Source of the DNA: Trichobilharzia szidati
Taxonomy: Eukaryota; Platyhelminthes; Trematoda; Strigeidida; Schistosomatidae
Assembly (NCBI GenBank): GCA_944472155.2
Contig: OX235279.1
Coordinates: forward strand, 175,687,868-175,751,867
DNA: 64,000 nucleotides
Direction: 5' to 3'
The notes below the pieces were generated by a model. That model saw nothing but the letters and a program-made list of their open reading frames with translations, was not told the origin of the DNA and searched no databases. Below, piece by piece: positions 35,601-43,929 of this stretch. The translations under genes and the position numbers were made by a program. Position 1 is the first letter of the stretch. Each line of letters starts with the position of its first letter.

Positions 35601-36143
35601 GTAAATGCCATGGGAGACAAGAAGAAAAATTTAGATCAAGCAAGTAGGCAACAACGATTCGCTCGCAACTTAGATGTTGAGTTATGGTCGAATGATGTTG
35701 AAGCTCAGATAGCCTCAGAGGATGTCGGTCGTGATCTAAACGGTGTGATGAACGCACAAAGGCGGCACAACTTGCTTGAATCTGATGTAGCTACTCATCG
35801 TGAACGTATAGATACATTCAAAGTCCAGGCTGACACGCCTGCTGCAGAAAGTCATTTTGACGCTCCTATTATCCAAGAAAAACAAAGACAGTTAGCCCAA
35901 CGTTACCATGACCTGCAAATCCCTCCAAGTCAACGTCGTGAGAAGTTAAGAGATGCCCTTCCCTCGGACACATCTTTGCAGCTTGAATATGGTGACTATA
36001 GTGAGCTGATGAAGTTACTAGTCGATTTTTGTAGAGATTTTAAAGCACATTCGCTTAACCAAATTGAATCAGAAATGTGGCATCAGTATGCTGAAAGCTT
36101 CACTACTGGCCACTCACAAAGATGCCTTCAGGTTATGGGTTGA
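32643..36143 (+). CDS. Gag-protease-alpha-spectrin fusion polyprotein
   Basis: An ATG-started ORF of 1166 residues. Residues 1 to about 270 are BEL/Pao Gag (FDGNPVNYWNFIKNFEDLV, LLEEAFGQRHVVARAFIEKL). About 325-390 hold zinc-knuckle-like CX2CX3HX4C and CX2CX4HX4C motifs plus a Cys/His tail. About 430-600 is a retropepsin-like aspartic protease with the D-S-G triad near 446, then GCNVPEAH and TPLGWTLLGP, typical of the BEL/Pao protease-RT linker. At about residue 604 (near nt 34452) the sequence switches to alpha-spectrin: one partial and four complete triple-helical repeats (EDCGHDLASVQALQRKHEAL; GDSLDSVEVLIRKHEDFEKS; QKHQSFEAEIQANQSR). From about residue 1106 (nt 35960) it becomes DPP3 and then stops through a frameshift. 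The reading frame is open through both junctions, so a Gag-spectrin particle protein is conceivable. Confidence 0.9.
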   Translation: MADESYETMPSLTPQLEKSNEADFPGSNENKSHYMVELELAKLRIVQIEKEIELERLRQASRECSNHVAVSSNDELARAMSKFLDMPKREIIKFDGNPVNYWNFIKNFEDLVDNDAIGYRSKLNYLIQYCEGEAKDVIEHCVLLEPEEGYHKALQLLEEAFGQRHVVARAFIEKLLEFPNVKSSDAALLRKLSHEMQACELTLKQMNYVSDLNSGKTIEQLVLKLPVHSQREWIKVACNVIKSGREPSFSDLCMFVKEQSDMANTRYGLLINGHSTGKNSKEFTNPMKKNSDSKHRVFVTRLSENNVEKPNNDPENESRLFIPPCILCSGDHFLDQCLEFKDKDLDERLAFVSKRKLCNVCLKANHIAKNCRSPRSCTVEGCGWRHHTLLHRSQGSSDDIKNDVHINAQECSDMTLDKTPASETAFAIVPILARYNGNVVQTCAFVDSGSDATLVTEDLARELGLVGATKTVSLKTLGSHSTLSCKQVQLEISPLDSSLHVTVSKAWIVEKLPQSQRVVLTADQMASWSHLDGIVLPEVKNKEIKMLIGCNVPEAHVTIDKRLGRANEPCAVKTPLGWTLLGPYRKTLEETSMVNHVLATEKIEDCGHDLASVQALQRKHEALERDLTAPDKKIVQLGDDAKALAQKHPDSQETIQGKYDALITAWDKLKSQAVDRRGKLEESFKMHRFLVDWRDLSIWMSEMKTLISAGDLAKDVAGAEAQVEPRKEYTAEISSRAESFDTCMQEGQALLSVGHPCSEDIAAKLSTLERGRASLMQLCEERREQLEQCMGLQYFYRDAKQSDSCIGKQEALLEIKDVGDSLDSVEVLIRKHEDFEKSLLAQEEKMRQLDEFAAKLIESNHYATAQVHEIQEGLQNRRNALKEKARNRRQRLEDSHCYQMFDRDADEMQSWISRKLENALDESYKDSTNLQTKVQKHQSFEAEIQANQSRVEDIKRTGQDLLNANPYNSPEIKVKIEQLDETWSHLVNAMGDKKKNLDQASRQQRFARNLDVELWSNDVEAQIASEDVGRDLNGVMNAQRRHNLLESDVATHRERIDTFKVQADTPAAESHFDAPIIQEKQRQLAQRYHDLQIPPSQRREKLRDALPSDTSLQLEYGDYSELMKLLVDFCRDFKAHSLNQIESEMWHQYAESFTTGHSQRCLQVMG
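34452..35955 (+). other. Captured alpha-spectrin cDNA segment (half plus four spectrin repeats)
   Basis: About 500 residues with the roughly 106-residue spectrin periodicity. Repeat-start positions are recognisable near FLVDWRDLSIWMSEM, YFYRDAKQSDSCIGKQEALL, MFDRDADEMQSWISRKL and RFARNLDVELWSNDVEAQI. The phrases DELAKDVAGAEA-like, GDSLDSVEALIKKHEDFEKS-like and ASDESYKDPTN-like identify alpha (not beta) spectrin, from its N-terminal half. One repeat has lost the conserved helix-A tryptophan (Cys in SDSCIGKQ). No introns interrupt it, so it came from spliced RNA. Alpha-spectrin normally forms the membrane skeleton with beta-spectrin and actin. Confidence 0.9.
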
Positions 36144-37173
36144 AGATAAGAACCCTGTTGTTGAAAAGTATATTGGGTTTATAGAGTCATACCGTGATTC
36201 CCTTGGCGTTCGTGCAAAGTTTGAGTCATTTGTCGCTGTTGTAAATAGATCAGTGTCTAAAAAATTCCAACGTCTTGTGAATAATGCTGAAAGGTTGTTA
36301 ACAAATTTACCATGGCCTTCTACATTTGAAAAAGTTAATTTCTTACAGCCAGACCTTACTAGTTTGGATGTAGTTACGTTTGAAACTTCTGGAATTCCTG
36401 TTGGGACTAATATTCCTAACTATGATGATGTACGACAAGTTGATGGATTTAAAAATGTTTCTTTGAATAATGTACTTAGTGTTCGTCTCGAGGATCCTAA
36501 ACCAGAATTTCTACGTAATGAAGACAAACAAATGTACGTGGAACATGCTGAAAGTTCCTTTGAATTACAAGTTGGACTTCATGAACTGATGGGATATGAT
36601 TCAGGTAAACTGTTTCGGCGTGATTCTTATGGAAAACGAAATTTCCACACGAAAACTACTGAATATATCATAAATGGAGGTCGTGTAAAAGCTTGGTGTG
36701 AACCAGGAGAAACGTATGACAGCAAGTTTTTAAACCTTTCATCTGCAATAGACAAGTGTCAAGCTGAGTGCGTTGGAATTTATTTATCTGATTTACCTCT
36801 TGTTTTGGAGCAGTTCGGTTTGAATACTAACTGTGCTCAAGGCGATGTCCCAGATGCAGTCTATATTAATTGGTTGTCAATGATTCCTTCAATTGTAACT
36901 TCCATGGAGTTTTATTCTCCAGCAGAAAATGCTGATGACATTGTATCATGGTGTCAAGCACACTGTTCTGCTCGTTGTGCGATTCTGCGAGTTTTGATTG
37001 AAGCTGACGATTCTATGGGACGTACACATAAAGTGGTCGGTGAGGACGATGAATCTGATTTGTGTATTCCCTTGGATCCAAAAAGACTTTTAACTGTGGC
37101 TCGTTCAGCAATTGGTGAATTCTTAAGGAAATTACAATATTACAAAGGTAAAGAGAATGCCATGTATGGATAA
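35960..37173 (+). pseudogene. DPP3: Captured dipeptidyl peptidase III segment (broken)
   Basis: It starts in the fusion frame (YGDYSELMKLLVDFCRDFKA), shifts frame near 36105-36115, and continues to TAA at 37171-37173. Family landmarks in order: VEKYIGFIESYRDSLGVRAK, LPWPSTFEK, SGIPVGTNIPNYDDVRQ, GFKNVSLNNVL, the zinc motif region, GETYDSKF, AVYINWLSM and RCAILRVLIEADD. DPP3 (family M49) is a cytosolic zinc exopeptidase with an HELLGH motif. Here the motif reads HELMGY (36580-36597), so the second zinc-binding histidine is Tyr; the downstream Glu ligand (AEC, 36766-36768) is kept. The N-terminal part of the enzyme is missing. It is expected to be catalytically dead and is intron-free. Confidence 0.9.
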
Positions 37174-37500
37174 GCTTTCTTCCAACACTATATTCAACTA
37201 CTTCCAAAATACTTGACTGATTTGCTCTGGCATAAATGGCTACGTGGATATCTTCTGATGCTGCAAACAAGATCTAAGTGGTTGGATATAAAGCACAACC
37301 TACAACCTGATGATCTCGTCTTAGTTAACTGTGCTGACACACAGAGAGGTCTCTGGCGAAAGGCTATAGTTAAGCAGATGTACTATGACCAAGATGGCCA
37401 CGTCAGGACACTGTGTTTGAAAACTTCAACTCAAGAAATGGAACAAGATATAAGAAGCGTACGAAAGGTCAAAGTGGTGATCGTTCGCGGGGAGTGTTAG
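37174..37500 (+). pseudogene. BEL/Pao integrase C-terminal tail
   Basis: In the same frame as the DPP3 segment, after its TAA, the sequence reads LTDLLWHKWLRGYLLMLQTR, NLQPDDLVLVNCADTQRGLW and ends CLKTSTQ..VRKVKVVIVRGEC. This is the C-terminal DNA-binding-type domain that closes BEL/Pao Pol proteins. Its TAG stop overlaps the first six bases of the 3' LTR (TGTTAG). Nothing of the zinc-binding or DDE core remains. Its presence shows that the deletion/replacement was internal and the element's own 3' end was kept. Confidence 0.85.
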
Positions 37501-37889
37501 TCGCGACAGATAGATAGACTGTATGATAAGCAGCCAATCAATATTATGTGACCTTTTTGTCGCGGTTATTGGCGAATTAATGTAACTCACACCACGTGAT
37601 GGTGACCTTGAATGTTCTTTTTTGTCTGTCACTCTACTTGTATATACATGTAATTAACTGACTGTTCATTTTGTCCGTACCTTCAATACTGTTCGGTACG
37701 TTTTTATCCTATTTTTGTAATGACAGTCGATTTGTACATTTTTCTTGGTGTAATTGTCTGATTTATTTTATGTTTTAGAAACAGATAAAGTTAAAGTCAA
37801 GTCATTCTGTTTTAACTATAGTTAAGCCCAGACTCTGTGTCGTCAGTATTGAGGAAGGACTAAATCTGTAGGACAAAAATAATCCTACA
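37495..37889 (+). repeat. 3' LTR of the BEL/Pao element (395 bp)
   Basis: Starts TGTTAGTCGCGACAG and ends AATAATCCTACA. Same length as the 5' LTR, with one mismatch seen. Confidence 0.95.
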
Positions 37890-37894
37890 CTGAC
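37890..37894. repeat. Target-site duplication of the LTR element, right
   Basis: CTGAC, matching 32229-32233. The sequence that follows (TTTAACTGC) is the original continuation of the host locus. Confidence 0.9.
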
Positions 37895-37967
37895 TTTAAC
37901 TGCTGACACTGTTGACCAAATGGTAACCCTGTTTTTTTTCGAAATTATTTATTGAGTGATTTTACAG

Positions 37968-38039
37968 AAAAACAAAACATTGATTCACAACCATGATCTA
38001 AATGCTCAACCCTCTGAAGATATTAATTTTGATGGATAA
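37968..38039 (+). other. Possible alternative last exon of host gene 1
   Basis: Follows acceptor TTTTACAG. In phase 0 it reads KNKTLIHNHDLNAQPSEDIN followed by FDG and TAA. It would join exon 3 only if the weaker donor at 32143 is used. It may instead be ordinary 3' flank. Low certainty. Confidence 0.3.
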
Positions 38040-38619
38040 GAATCTGAAGGCATCTGTAAAGCGCCATGTTCCGGAGGTGTGTGTTTGAATCTAAAAGTGA
38101 TTGAATTTCTGTAATTGTGTACATAAATAACAGCGAGGAAATTACACAATGGAAAATGAAAAATTCGATTTACAGTGAAAGCAATTTAATACCCTTTTTG
38201 AATAAAATGGAATTTTATATTGAGTTATTACTTTTTTCCTCTCAAACTATTATTGACATAATTTGTGTTGTCGCTATGTGTATGTTTACAGCCTGAAGTC
38301 GACAGTTACTGTAGTCCATAACATATCAGTTGGACAAAGTCAACATAGGCAATGAACTACTGAAATAGAGTTGGGGACTGACAGATAAGCAGGAAGAATT
38401 TGTCCTGAATTGGACTGAATTTTTTAAAAAAAAACGTAGAACTTTGTATAAAAGTGCAGTAGTTTAGTCATCTAGAATTTATATTAGTTAGTTTACTTGC
38501 TGTATGCAAGATATTAGTGTTTTTATCTCTCCTATTATTTAGCCGCCACTATCATACTAGTTAGAAATTGATGTTTTTGTTGTACTTGTTCGTCTAAGTG
38601 GTGTTTACATGCTGTAGTT
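38040..38619. other. No recognisable gene
   Basis: AT-rich DNA downstream of the LTR element, presumably the displaced 3' untranslated region and flank of host gene 1. No clear feature was seen. Confidence 0.4.
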
Positions 38620-38858
38620 TATTTCTTTAAATTCTAAGTGGAACATAGGGTTTCAGTGTTTTCTTGAGCTTTGTAGTTTCGATAGCAATGGTGTTATGTT
38701 TACGTGGTGGGAGGTTGCTAGCCTCATATCCAACTTTCACTCTTTACTGGTCTACACTACCGACTTAGCGAGGTTTTGGAAGTGCATCGGTTAAGGATTG
38801 AACGCCGGACCACTTGCTTGGTTGGCAAAACTCCTATTGCTGAACCGCCGACAACGCA
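38620..38858 (-). mobile_element. Old family-A SINE
   Basis: On the minus strand the head starts near 38858 (TGCGTTGTCGGCGGTTCAGC). A body follows with CCAGTAAAGAGTGAAAGTTG and CTAGCAACCTCCCACCAC, and a tail AAACCCTATGTTCCACTTAG. The order matches 19376-19615 and 59540-59792 but with many substitutions, so it is the oldest copy of the family here. Confidence 0.7.
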
Positions 38859-39789
38859 GCACATACTGTTATAAAGTTGGTGAACTAATTCACTTCAGAG
38901 GGGTTGACGATTAATTACAGGCATTACGAAGAACGTCAAATCGTATGCGCTGCCCAAAGGGTAATTCTTGTGGTTCAGTAGCTTCAACAGGAAGACTTTG
39001 TGGTTTGGAATGATATGTGTGCCTACTGGTCGCAGTGGGAACCTCGTTTGTTGAGATCCGAAAAATTTTAGAAAGGGCGAAACTATTGTCTTAGGTTTCA
39101 TTTCTAGCCACTGCAAAACATGTAGCGTCTAGGTACTAAGATTAGTCGACTGTGTTGATAAGAGGTAATAGTGTGGTGAGAGCTGTCTACTAGCCAAATT
39201 GGTAGACAGTAATTTACGTCAATGTTTACGTTCTCAAGATTGGTCGTGAGAAAATATGAACAAGACTGATTCAAAAACCGACCACAGCAGAATTTGAGTA
39301 GGCGGATACAGTTGACATATAGATGATCTGTTGCCTGGCCCTTGTCTTCTGTTGTTACAATAGTTGTTCAGCCTATACCGGGAGGCAAAGCTTGATACGC
39401 TTTACATATCATAATTCAATAGTAGCAATTGACCTCGTTAATTTAGTTTTTTTCCGGAAAATGGTTTTAATCTTTTGTAATTAAGTAGTAAGGGTCATAT
39501 TATCTTATGATGTCTGCTTTGTGTCACCTAATGAAGGTGTACAAGGAGGTAGCATTCGAGGTTATTACGACTTGTGTGTTTTTTGATTACCACAAGTTAT
39601 TTGAACGCTTGAAGTAGTTTCATGCCGCCTCCAATGCTCTCTCTTATATTGATTGACATTAAATCCATTTAAGCGATCGTCTGACAGAATCTTGTTAGAT
39701 GTTATTGACTCTCGATTCACTACGAACACTAACAATACATAAAATTCCCTAAGCACTGTAACCGAAAATATCAGGTTTAGTTGACTTAG
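38859..39789. other. No recognisable gene
   Basis: A minus-strand frame at 38895-39116 (73 residues) lacks a recognisable domain or splice context. The remainder has only short frames. Confidence 0.4.
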
Positions 39790-39985
39790 CGGCCTCAGTC
39801 AGAATTGAAGACACGACTGAGTGATGCAATCAGTGAAACAACATACTATCGCCGATATGTCGATGATGCGTTTGTTGTTTGTATCGCCATGAGTCAGGCA
39901 TCCATATTATGTGACCGCCTTAGTGAGGTCCACCCAAACATTAAATTCACTATGGAATATGAGCACAATGACGAGTAACTAACTG
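39790..39985 (+). pseudogene. Penelope-like element RT remnant
   Basis: The plus-strand phrase TYYRRYVDDAFVVCIAMSQ with downstream EVHPNIKFTMEYEHND carries the PLE catalytic box YVDD and its following block. Similar blocks in this window are RHVDDTFIV in the inner PLE and KRYVDDALIV at 55450. A stop follows, and the fragment ends at the foldback repeat. Confidence 0.75.
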
Positions 39986-40778
39986 GTTTCAACGTAGAAC
40001 TTTGCACCGATGTGCAGCAGTTCTAGCCGCCACACTCCATGTGGTACACAAAGCAAGGGAAGAAAGTGAACAAAATGCAAAACAGAGATATGAGGGAAAA
40101 AGAATAGTAATCTAGAAGAACAATGTAGTTATAATGGATATTATTAGTCACAAGAAGTGGATGCGTCTACATCACTGACAACGATTTTGAACCATATCAC
40201 AAATTGTCTCCAGCCATTAACTTTTACCGTCCCGAGGACCCCAACCAGACAGCAGTCTACGCCTTCTTACGTGACTGGCTTAAACTAACTGTTGTGGATT
40301 TCATTGATTGATGGCACGATTCGGTTTGACCACCACTGTCTCCTTTCCAGATTTTCATACTAAACATCGCGTTCCTCGACGGGGAATATTAGCTGGCATA
40401 GGATAAATCAGGTTGGAAAGGAGACAGTGGTGGTCAAACCGAATCGTGCCATCAGTCAATGAAATCCACAACAGTTAGTTTAAGCCAGTCACGTAAGAAG
40501 GCGTAGACTGCTGTCTGGTTGGGGTCCTCGGGATGGTAAAAATCAATGCCTGGAGACAATTTGTGATATGGTTCAAAATCGTTGTCAGTGATATAGACGC
40601 ATCCACTTCTTGTGACTAATAATATCCATTATAACTACATTGTTCTTCTAGATTACTATTCTTTTTCCCTCATATCTCTGTTTTGCATTTTGTTCACTTT
40701 CTTCCCTTGCTTTGTGTACCACATGGAGTGTGGCGGTTAGAACTGCTGCACATCGGTGCAAAGTTCTACGTTGAAACC
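39985..40778. repeat. Foldback (palindromic) repeat, arms about 363 bp, loop about 67 bp
   Basis: 39985-40347 and 40415-40778 are reverse complements with few differences (for example CTTTTACC versus TTTTTACC near the middle). The outer ends read AACGTAGAACTTTGCACCG and its complement. Neither arm has a long ORF. The outer 70 bp resemble a sequence near 31060-31110 (GAACTGCTGCAC..GTGCAAG), which ties it to the SR3-like RTE remnants. It could be a foldback element or an inverted duplication of an RTE 3' end. Confidence 0.75.
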
Positions 40779-40784
40779 CGTCAG

Positions 40785-42440
40785 TCGGTCAGACATTGTC
40801 TAATACCCAAGTTAACTCAGACAGTAAACTGTCTCTGCCATCCATAAACACCTCTGTAGTTATCCCATCAGGTCCTGCTGCTTCGCCTCGTCTCAGACTA
40901 GTGACAGCCTTAGTAACCTCAGTTAGGGACGGAGGACCTGTGCCTATATCCCATTCAGGGAGTGATATCAATATAGGGTTTTCCATTCAGGGAGGTGTTG
41001 GATGCTCGGTAAGTTGAGAGTGGCTGTAGGCCAATTAAGTTGCTCCTCAAAGTGTTCTTTCCAACGTTCCAGTCGTCAATCCTGGGAGCTAATTATGATG
41101 CCACTTTTCTCAGAGATTGTTTCACTCATCATTTGCCTTTTACCATCTGTTTCACTGATAAGCCTAGATAGTTGTCTGGTGTTACCAATAGCCGATGCCT
41201 TTTCCATCTCTTTCACTTTTGTCACCCACCACTGTTCACGGTAGTTACGAAGACTTCTTGTTAGTTTGCGTTTGAGTAGCCTTCGCTTCTCATCATAATC
41301 GGAGCTCGTCAGAATCAGTCTTCTTGCGTCAATCAGTTCGGCTGAGGTAGTAGAAATCCAATGGCTCTTACTGACTTTAAGTGTTAGGTTATTAACAGCT
41401 TTTACAGCTGTCTACAGCTAACTGTATGTTGTGTCAGGCTACCTCAGGAGGAGTCCTGGAGTCGACCTAAGGTACTCGTCTCGCTAGTTTTTCCTTAAAT
41501 AGGGACTCAGAGTCTCGGTCTAGTTGGGGACGTAACTGCTTCGCTGCCAACAATTTTTTATGTCCGTTTAATCGTAAGCATAAACGTGCGCGAACCAGAG
41601 CGTGATCAGAGTACACGCACGTGTTCCAGAAGGAGTGACAGTCTTCTACTGACTCTCGCCAACGATGTCCTATCGTTATGTAGTCTATCTGAGTCCAGCG
41701 TTGATTTGGTGATTGAGGTCGCCAGGTTACGCGGTGTCTCTCTTTGAGCCTAAAGTTAGTGCTGACCAGGAAGAGATGATTATCTGAACAAAGCTGTAGA
41801 AGACGATCACCGTTGTAGGGTCGTCGGCAGGGAACTCCATACGTACCACCTACATACTTCCCAGTCTGGCACAACTTCCCACATTCGGCATTCAAGTCGC
41901 CTGCTAAAACAACTATATCCGAACGTTTTGCTTTTTGCAGCAAATTAGACAGTTTCAGGTAGAAGATATCCTTTCGTTCATCCGAACTGCAGTCTGTTGG
42001 GGCGAACGCGGAGACCATGAAAAGACAACGACGGGTAACGCCGTCCTTCATTCTTCTAACGGACACGTCCAGACGGACCCCACACATACGACTATCTACT
42101 GGGATCCAGTCAAGAAGGGATTTATTCCGCCCTAACACTCATTGCTATCCCTACAACTGCGAGTCCTCGCGAACTAGCTGAGGGGTTTCTTGACACCCTT
42201 AAAGTGAATTTTGCAGATTCACCTTGTTGGCCAGGTGAGGTTGGGTTAAGTGAATCACCACACTCGGGTCTTGTATGCGTGTCTCCGAAACACAACATAC
42301 ATCCATGGCTCGAGGTGTCATATTTCTTGCTAGTCATGCCTGTTGTCCGATTTGGCAGAGGGGGGCCTGACGTTGAATGCTCCTATGTGAATTTGGCGAC
42401 GTGTCTTTAAGAGGCTATCGGGGTCTTTCTATGGCCATCG
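40785..42440 (-). pseudogene. RTE-clade endonuclease and RT-start remnant
   Basis: On the minus strand, 42138-41467 (223 residues) holds an AP endonuclease: SAFAPTDCSSDERKDIFY, VVLAGDLNAECG, RVTWRPQSPNQRWTQIDYI and YSDHALVRA. After damaged sequence, 40986-40789 gives VTSLRRGEAAGPDGITTEVF, the start of the reverse transcriptase. The rest of the RT is cut off at the foldback repeat. The protein differs clearly from the RTE at 21220-24464, so it is another RTE family, possibly the same as the remnant at 29600-31420. Stops and frameshifts make it inactive. Confidence 0.75.
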
Positions 42441-43145
42441 TAGTTGTTTGTGGTCACAGTGTGAAGTGAAGATGACTCACTACTCTGAAGAATAGTAGTG
42501 ACTGCCGGTGGGGAGTAAGACGAAGACGGTGATGTGGGTAAAGAGGAATGATGCTCAGGAGGGTTTCGTGTGCTTCTGGAAGTGTGTGGACAGTTGTTAC
42601 TTCCCGTCCGCCCACACCGTGGAAGTTGGTTGAGTCTTCGGGTACCTAAAGCTAAAAGAGGGTTAGTGTTGCGTGATCGCAGAGCCCAGGGGACAACTGT
42701 TTGAGGCCTGTGACACATGGCCTGTCTGAACTGGTTTCTTGGGTTGGTTCCGTATTAGTAAACTTACCACCGGTTACGGACCACCGTAGGGTAAGTCCGG
42801 ATGTACAATTGTTGGGGTTGACCTTCTCCAACCTCCACCCTCCAGAATGAAGAGGCAGCATAGTTGGCTGGGATGCTGGTCATCTGAGGGAAACACCTTA
42901 CTGCTCTTACATCCCTGTTCGCCAGCAGTACGACTTCGCCCACAGACACCCAGCATAGTGTAAAAACAAAATTCTCATACTATTCAGGTAACTGCTTTTA
43001 GTCTAATCGCTGTCCCAACAACCTTCCTGGCATGTTAGGACCTGCAGAAACAACAGTTCCAGCCAGTGTAGTTTGTTGGGTCACTGCGATGTGCAAGCGC
43101 GACCACCACATCAAGTTAGCACCTATCGGTTGGGAGTTTAGTCGG
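42441..43145 (-). other. Presumed 5' leader of the RTE-clade remnant
   Basis: It lies 5' of the endonuclease frame on the minus strand. 42920-43145 is shared with 31360-31600. Several overlapping short frames exist but show no domain. The boundary with the PLE fragment that follows is near 43150. Confidence 0.4.
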
Positions 43146-43149
43146 TCAA

Positions 43150-43915
43150 GTTCAGTTTCCTGGACCTTAATGTAAAAAGAAGAAACGATGAAACGGTTGA
43201 AAAGTCCATCTACGGAAATGAAACATGGACATGACAGTATCATCACTTCAATGGCTTCTGCCCAATAAGCTATAAGCGGAGATTAGTTAGGAAACTACAA
43301 CATAGCCAGGAAGTTATGTTCACCTAACAAGGTAGAAGAAGAATAAAGACTTGTTGAAAAATGCCTTAAGTACCCTGCTGATGTTACCTCCAACTGCATT
43401 TATAAATTCACTTGCACCTGCGGCAGCAGGTACGTTGAAAGGACAGAAATAAGGGCTTATATCCGGTTTTCACAGCATATATCGAGAAACTTATGCCTTA
43501 AAGGAAGCAGATATTTACAAAATGCAATTATCAGACACCTTATGGATACGAGTCATTTTGTCGAGATTTCCAAATCCTTCAAAGGACTAAACCTACAAAT
43601 GACAGCGAGTTTACTACGATTTACTGAAGCAATATCAATCAAACTTTTCAGACCAAAATTATGTTCACAGAAAGAGAGTGTAGTCAATCTCTCACTCCCC
43701 TGGTAACCATATTACTTTCATTACACTGATTAGTCATACACACTAGTGAGCTCTCAACTCACTGAACAAGTTTTCGATTTGATGAACTTTAACCTTCATG
43801 TTGACGTACAAGCTAACACTGTTTATTAGATTTCTCTGTTTTCTGTCTTGTCTCCCTCTCCCCTTTTTTATAATTTTAAAGCATGTCAATTGATGGTGAC
43901 ATAAACCAAAAAAAT
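43150..43915 (+). pseudogene. Penelope-like element, RT end and GIY-YIG domain remnant
   Basis: Broken frames give FSFLDLNVKRRNDETVEKSI and WT..QYHHFNGFCPISYKRR, the end of a PLE reverse transcriptase. Next come YKFTCTCGSRYVERTEI and HLMDTSHFVEISKSFKG with LLRFTEAISIKLFRPKLCSQ, the GIY-YIG endonuclease and C-terminus. A 3' region follows that is shared with 46740-46970. In PLEs the GIY-YIG domain cuts the target DNA. The diagnostic GIY/YIG residues are degraded. Confidence 0.75.
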
Positions 43916-43929
43916 TGTAATGCTGATAT

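Larger units (their letters stand above)
32234..37889 (+). mobile_element. BEL/Pao LTR retrotransposon that carries spectrin and DPP3 coding sequence
   Basis: 5656 bp with two 395-bp LTRs, 5-bp target duplication CTGAC, and internal order: Gag, aspartic protease, alpha-spectrin repeats, dipeptidyl peptidase III segment, integrase C-terminal tail. Reverse transcriptase, RNase H and the integrase catalytic core are missing. A full BEL/Pao Pol would need roughly 1000 more residues between protease and integrase tail; here that space holds host-derived sequence without introns. The near-identity of the LTRs implies recent insertion with enzymes supplied by another element. A short purine run (GCGGGGAG) directly precedes the 3' LTR, as a polypurine tract should. 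Confidence 0.9.

Noticed and set aside
32643..37173. A bona fide host spectrin or DPP3 gene with a retroelement inserted in it
   Set aside because: There are no introns, the spectrin is fused in frame to Gag-protease, DPP3 follows directly, the integrase tail comes next, and matched LTRs with a target duplication enclose everything.
37968..38039. Certain last exon of host gene 1
   Set aside because: It fits only with a weaker alternative donor at 32143; the preferred splice gives a stop in the exon at 32187. Kept as a low-confidence alternative.
38895..39116. Minus-strand frame of 73 residues as a gene
   Set aside because: No recognised domain and no supporting splice context; it is surrounded by old repeats.
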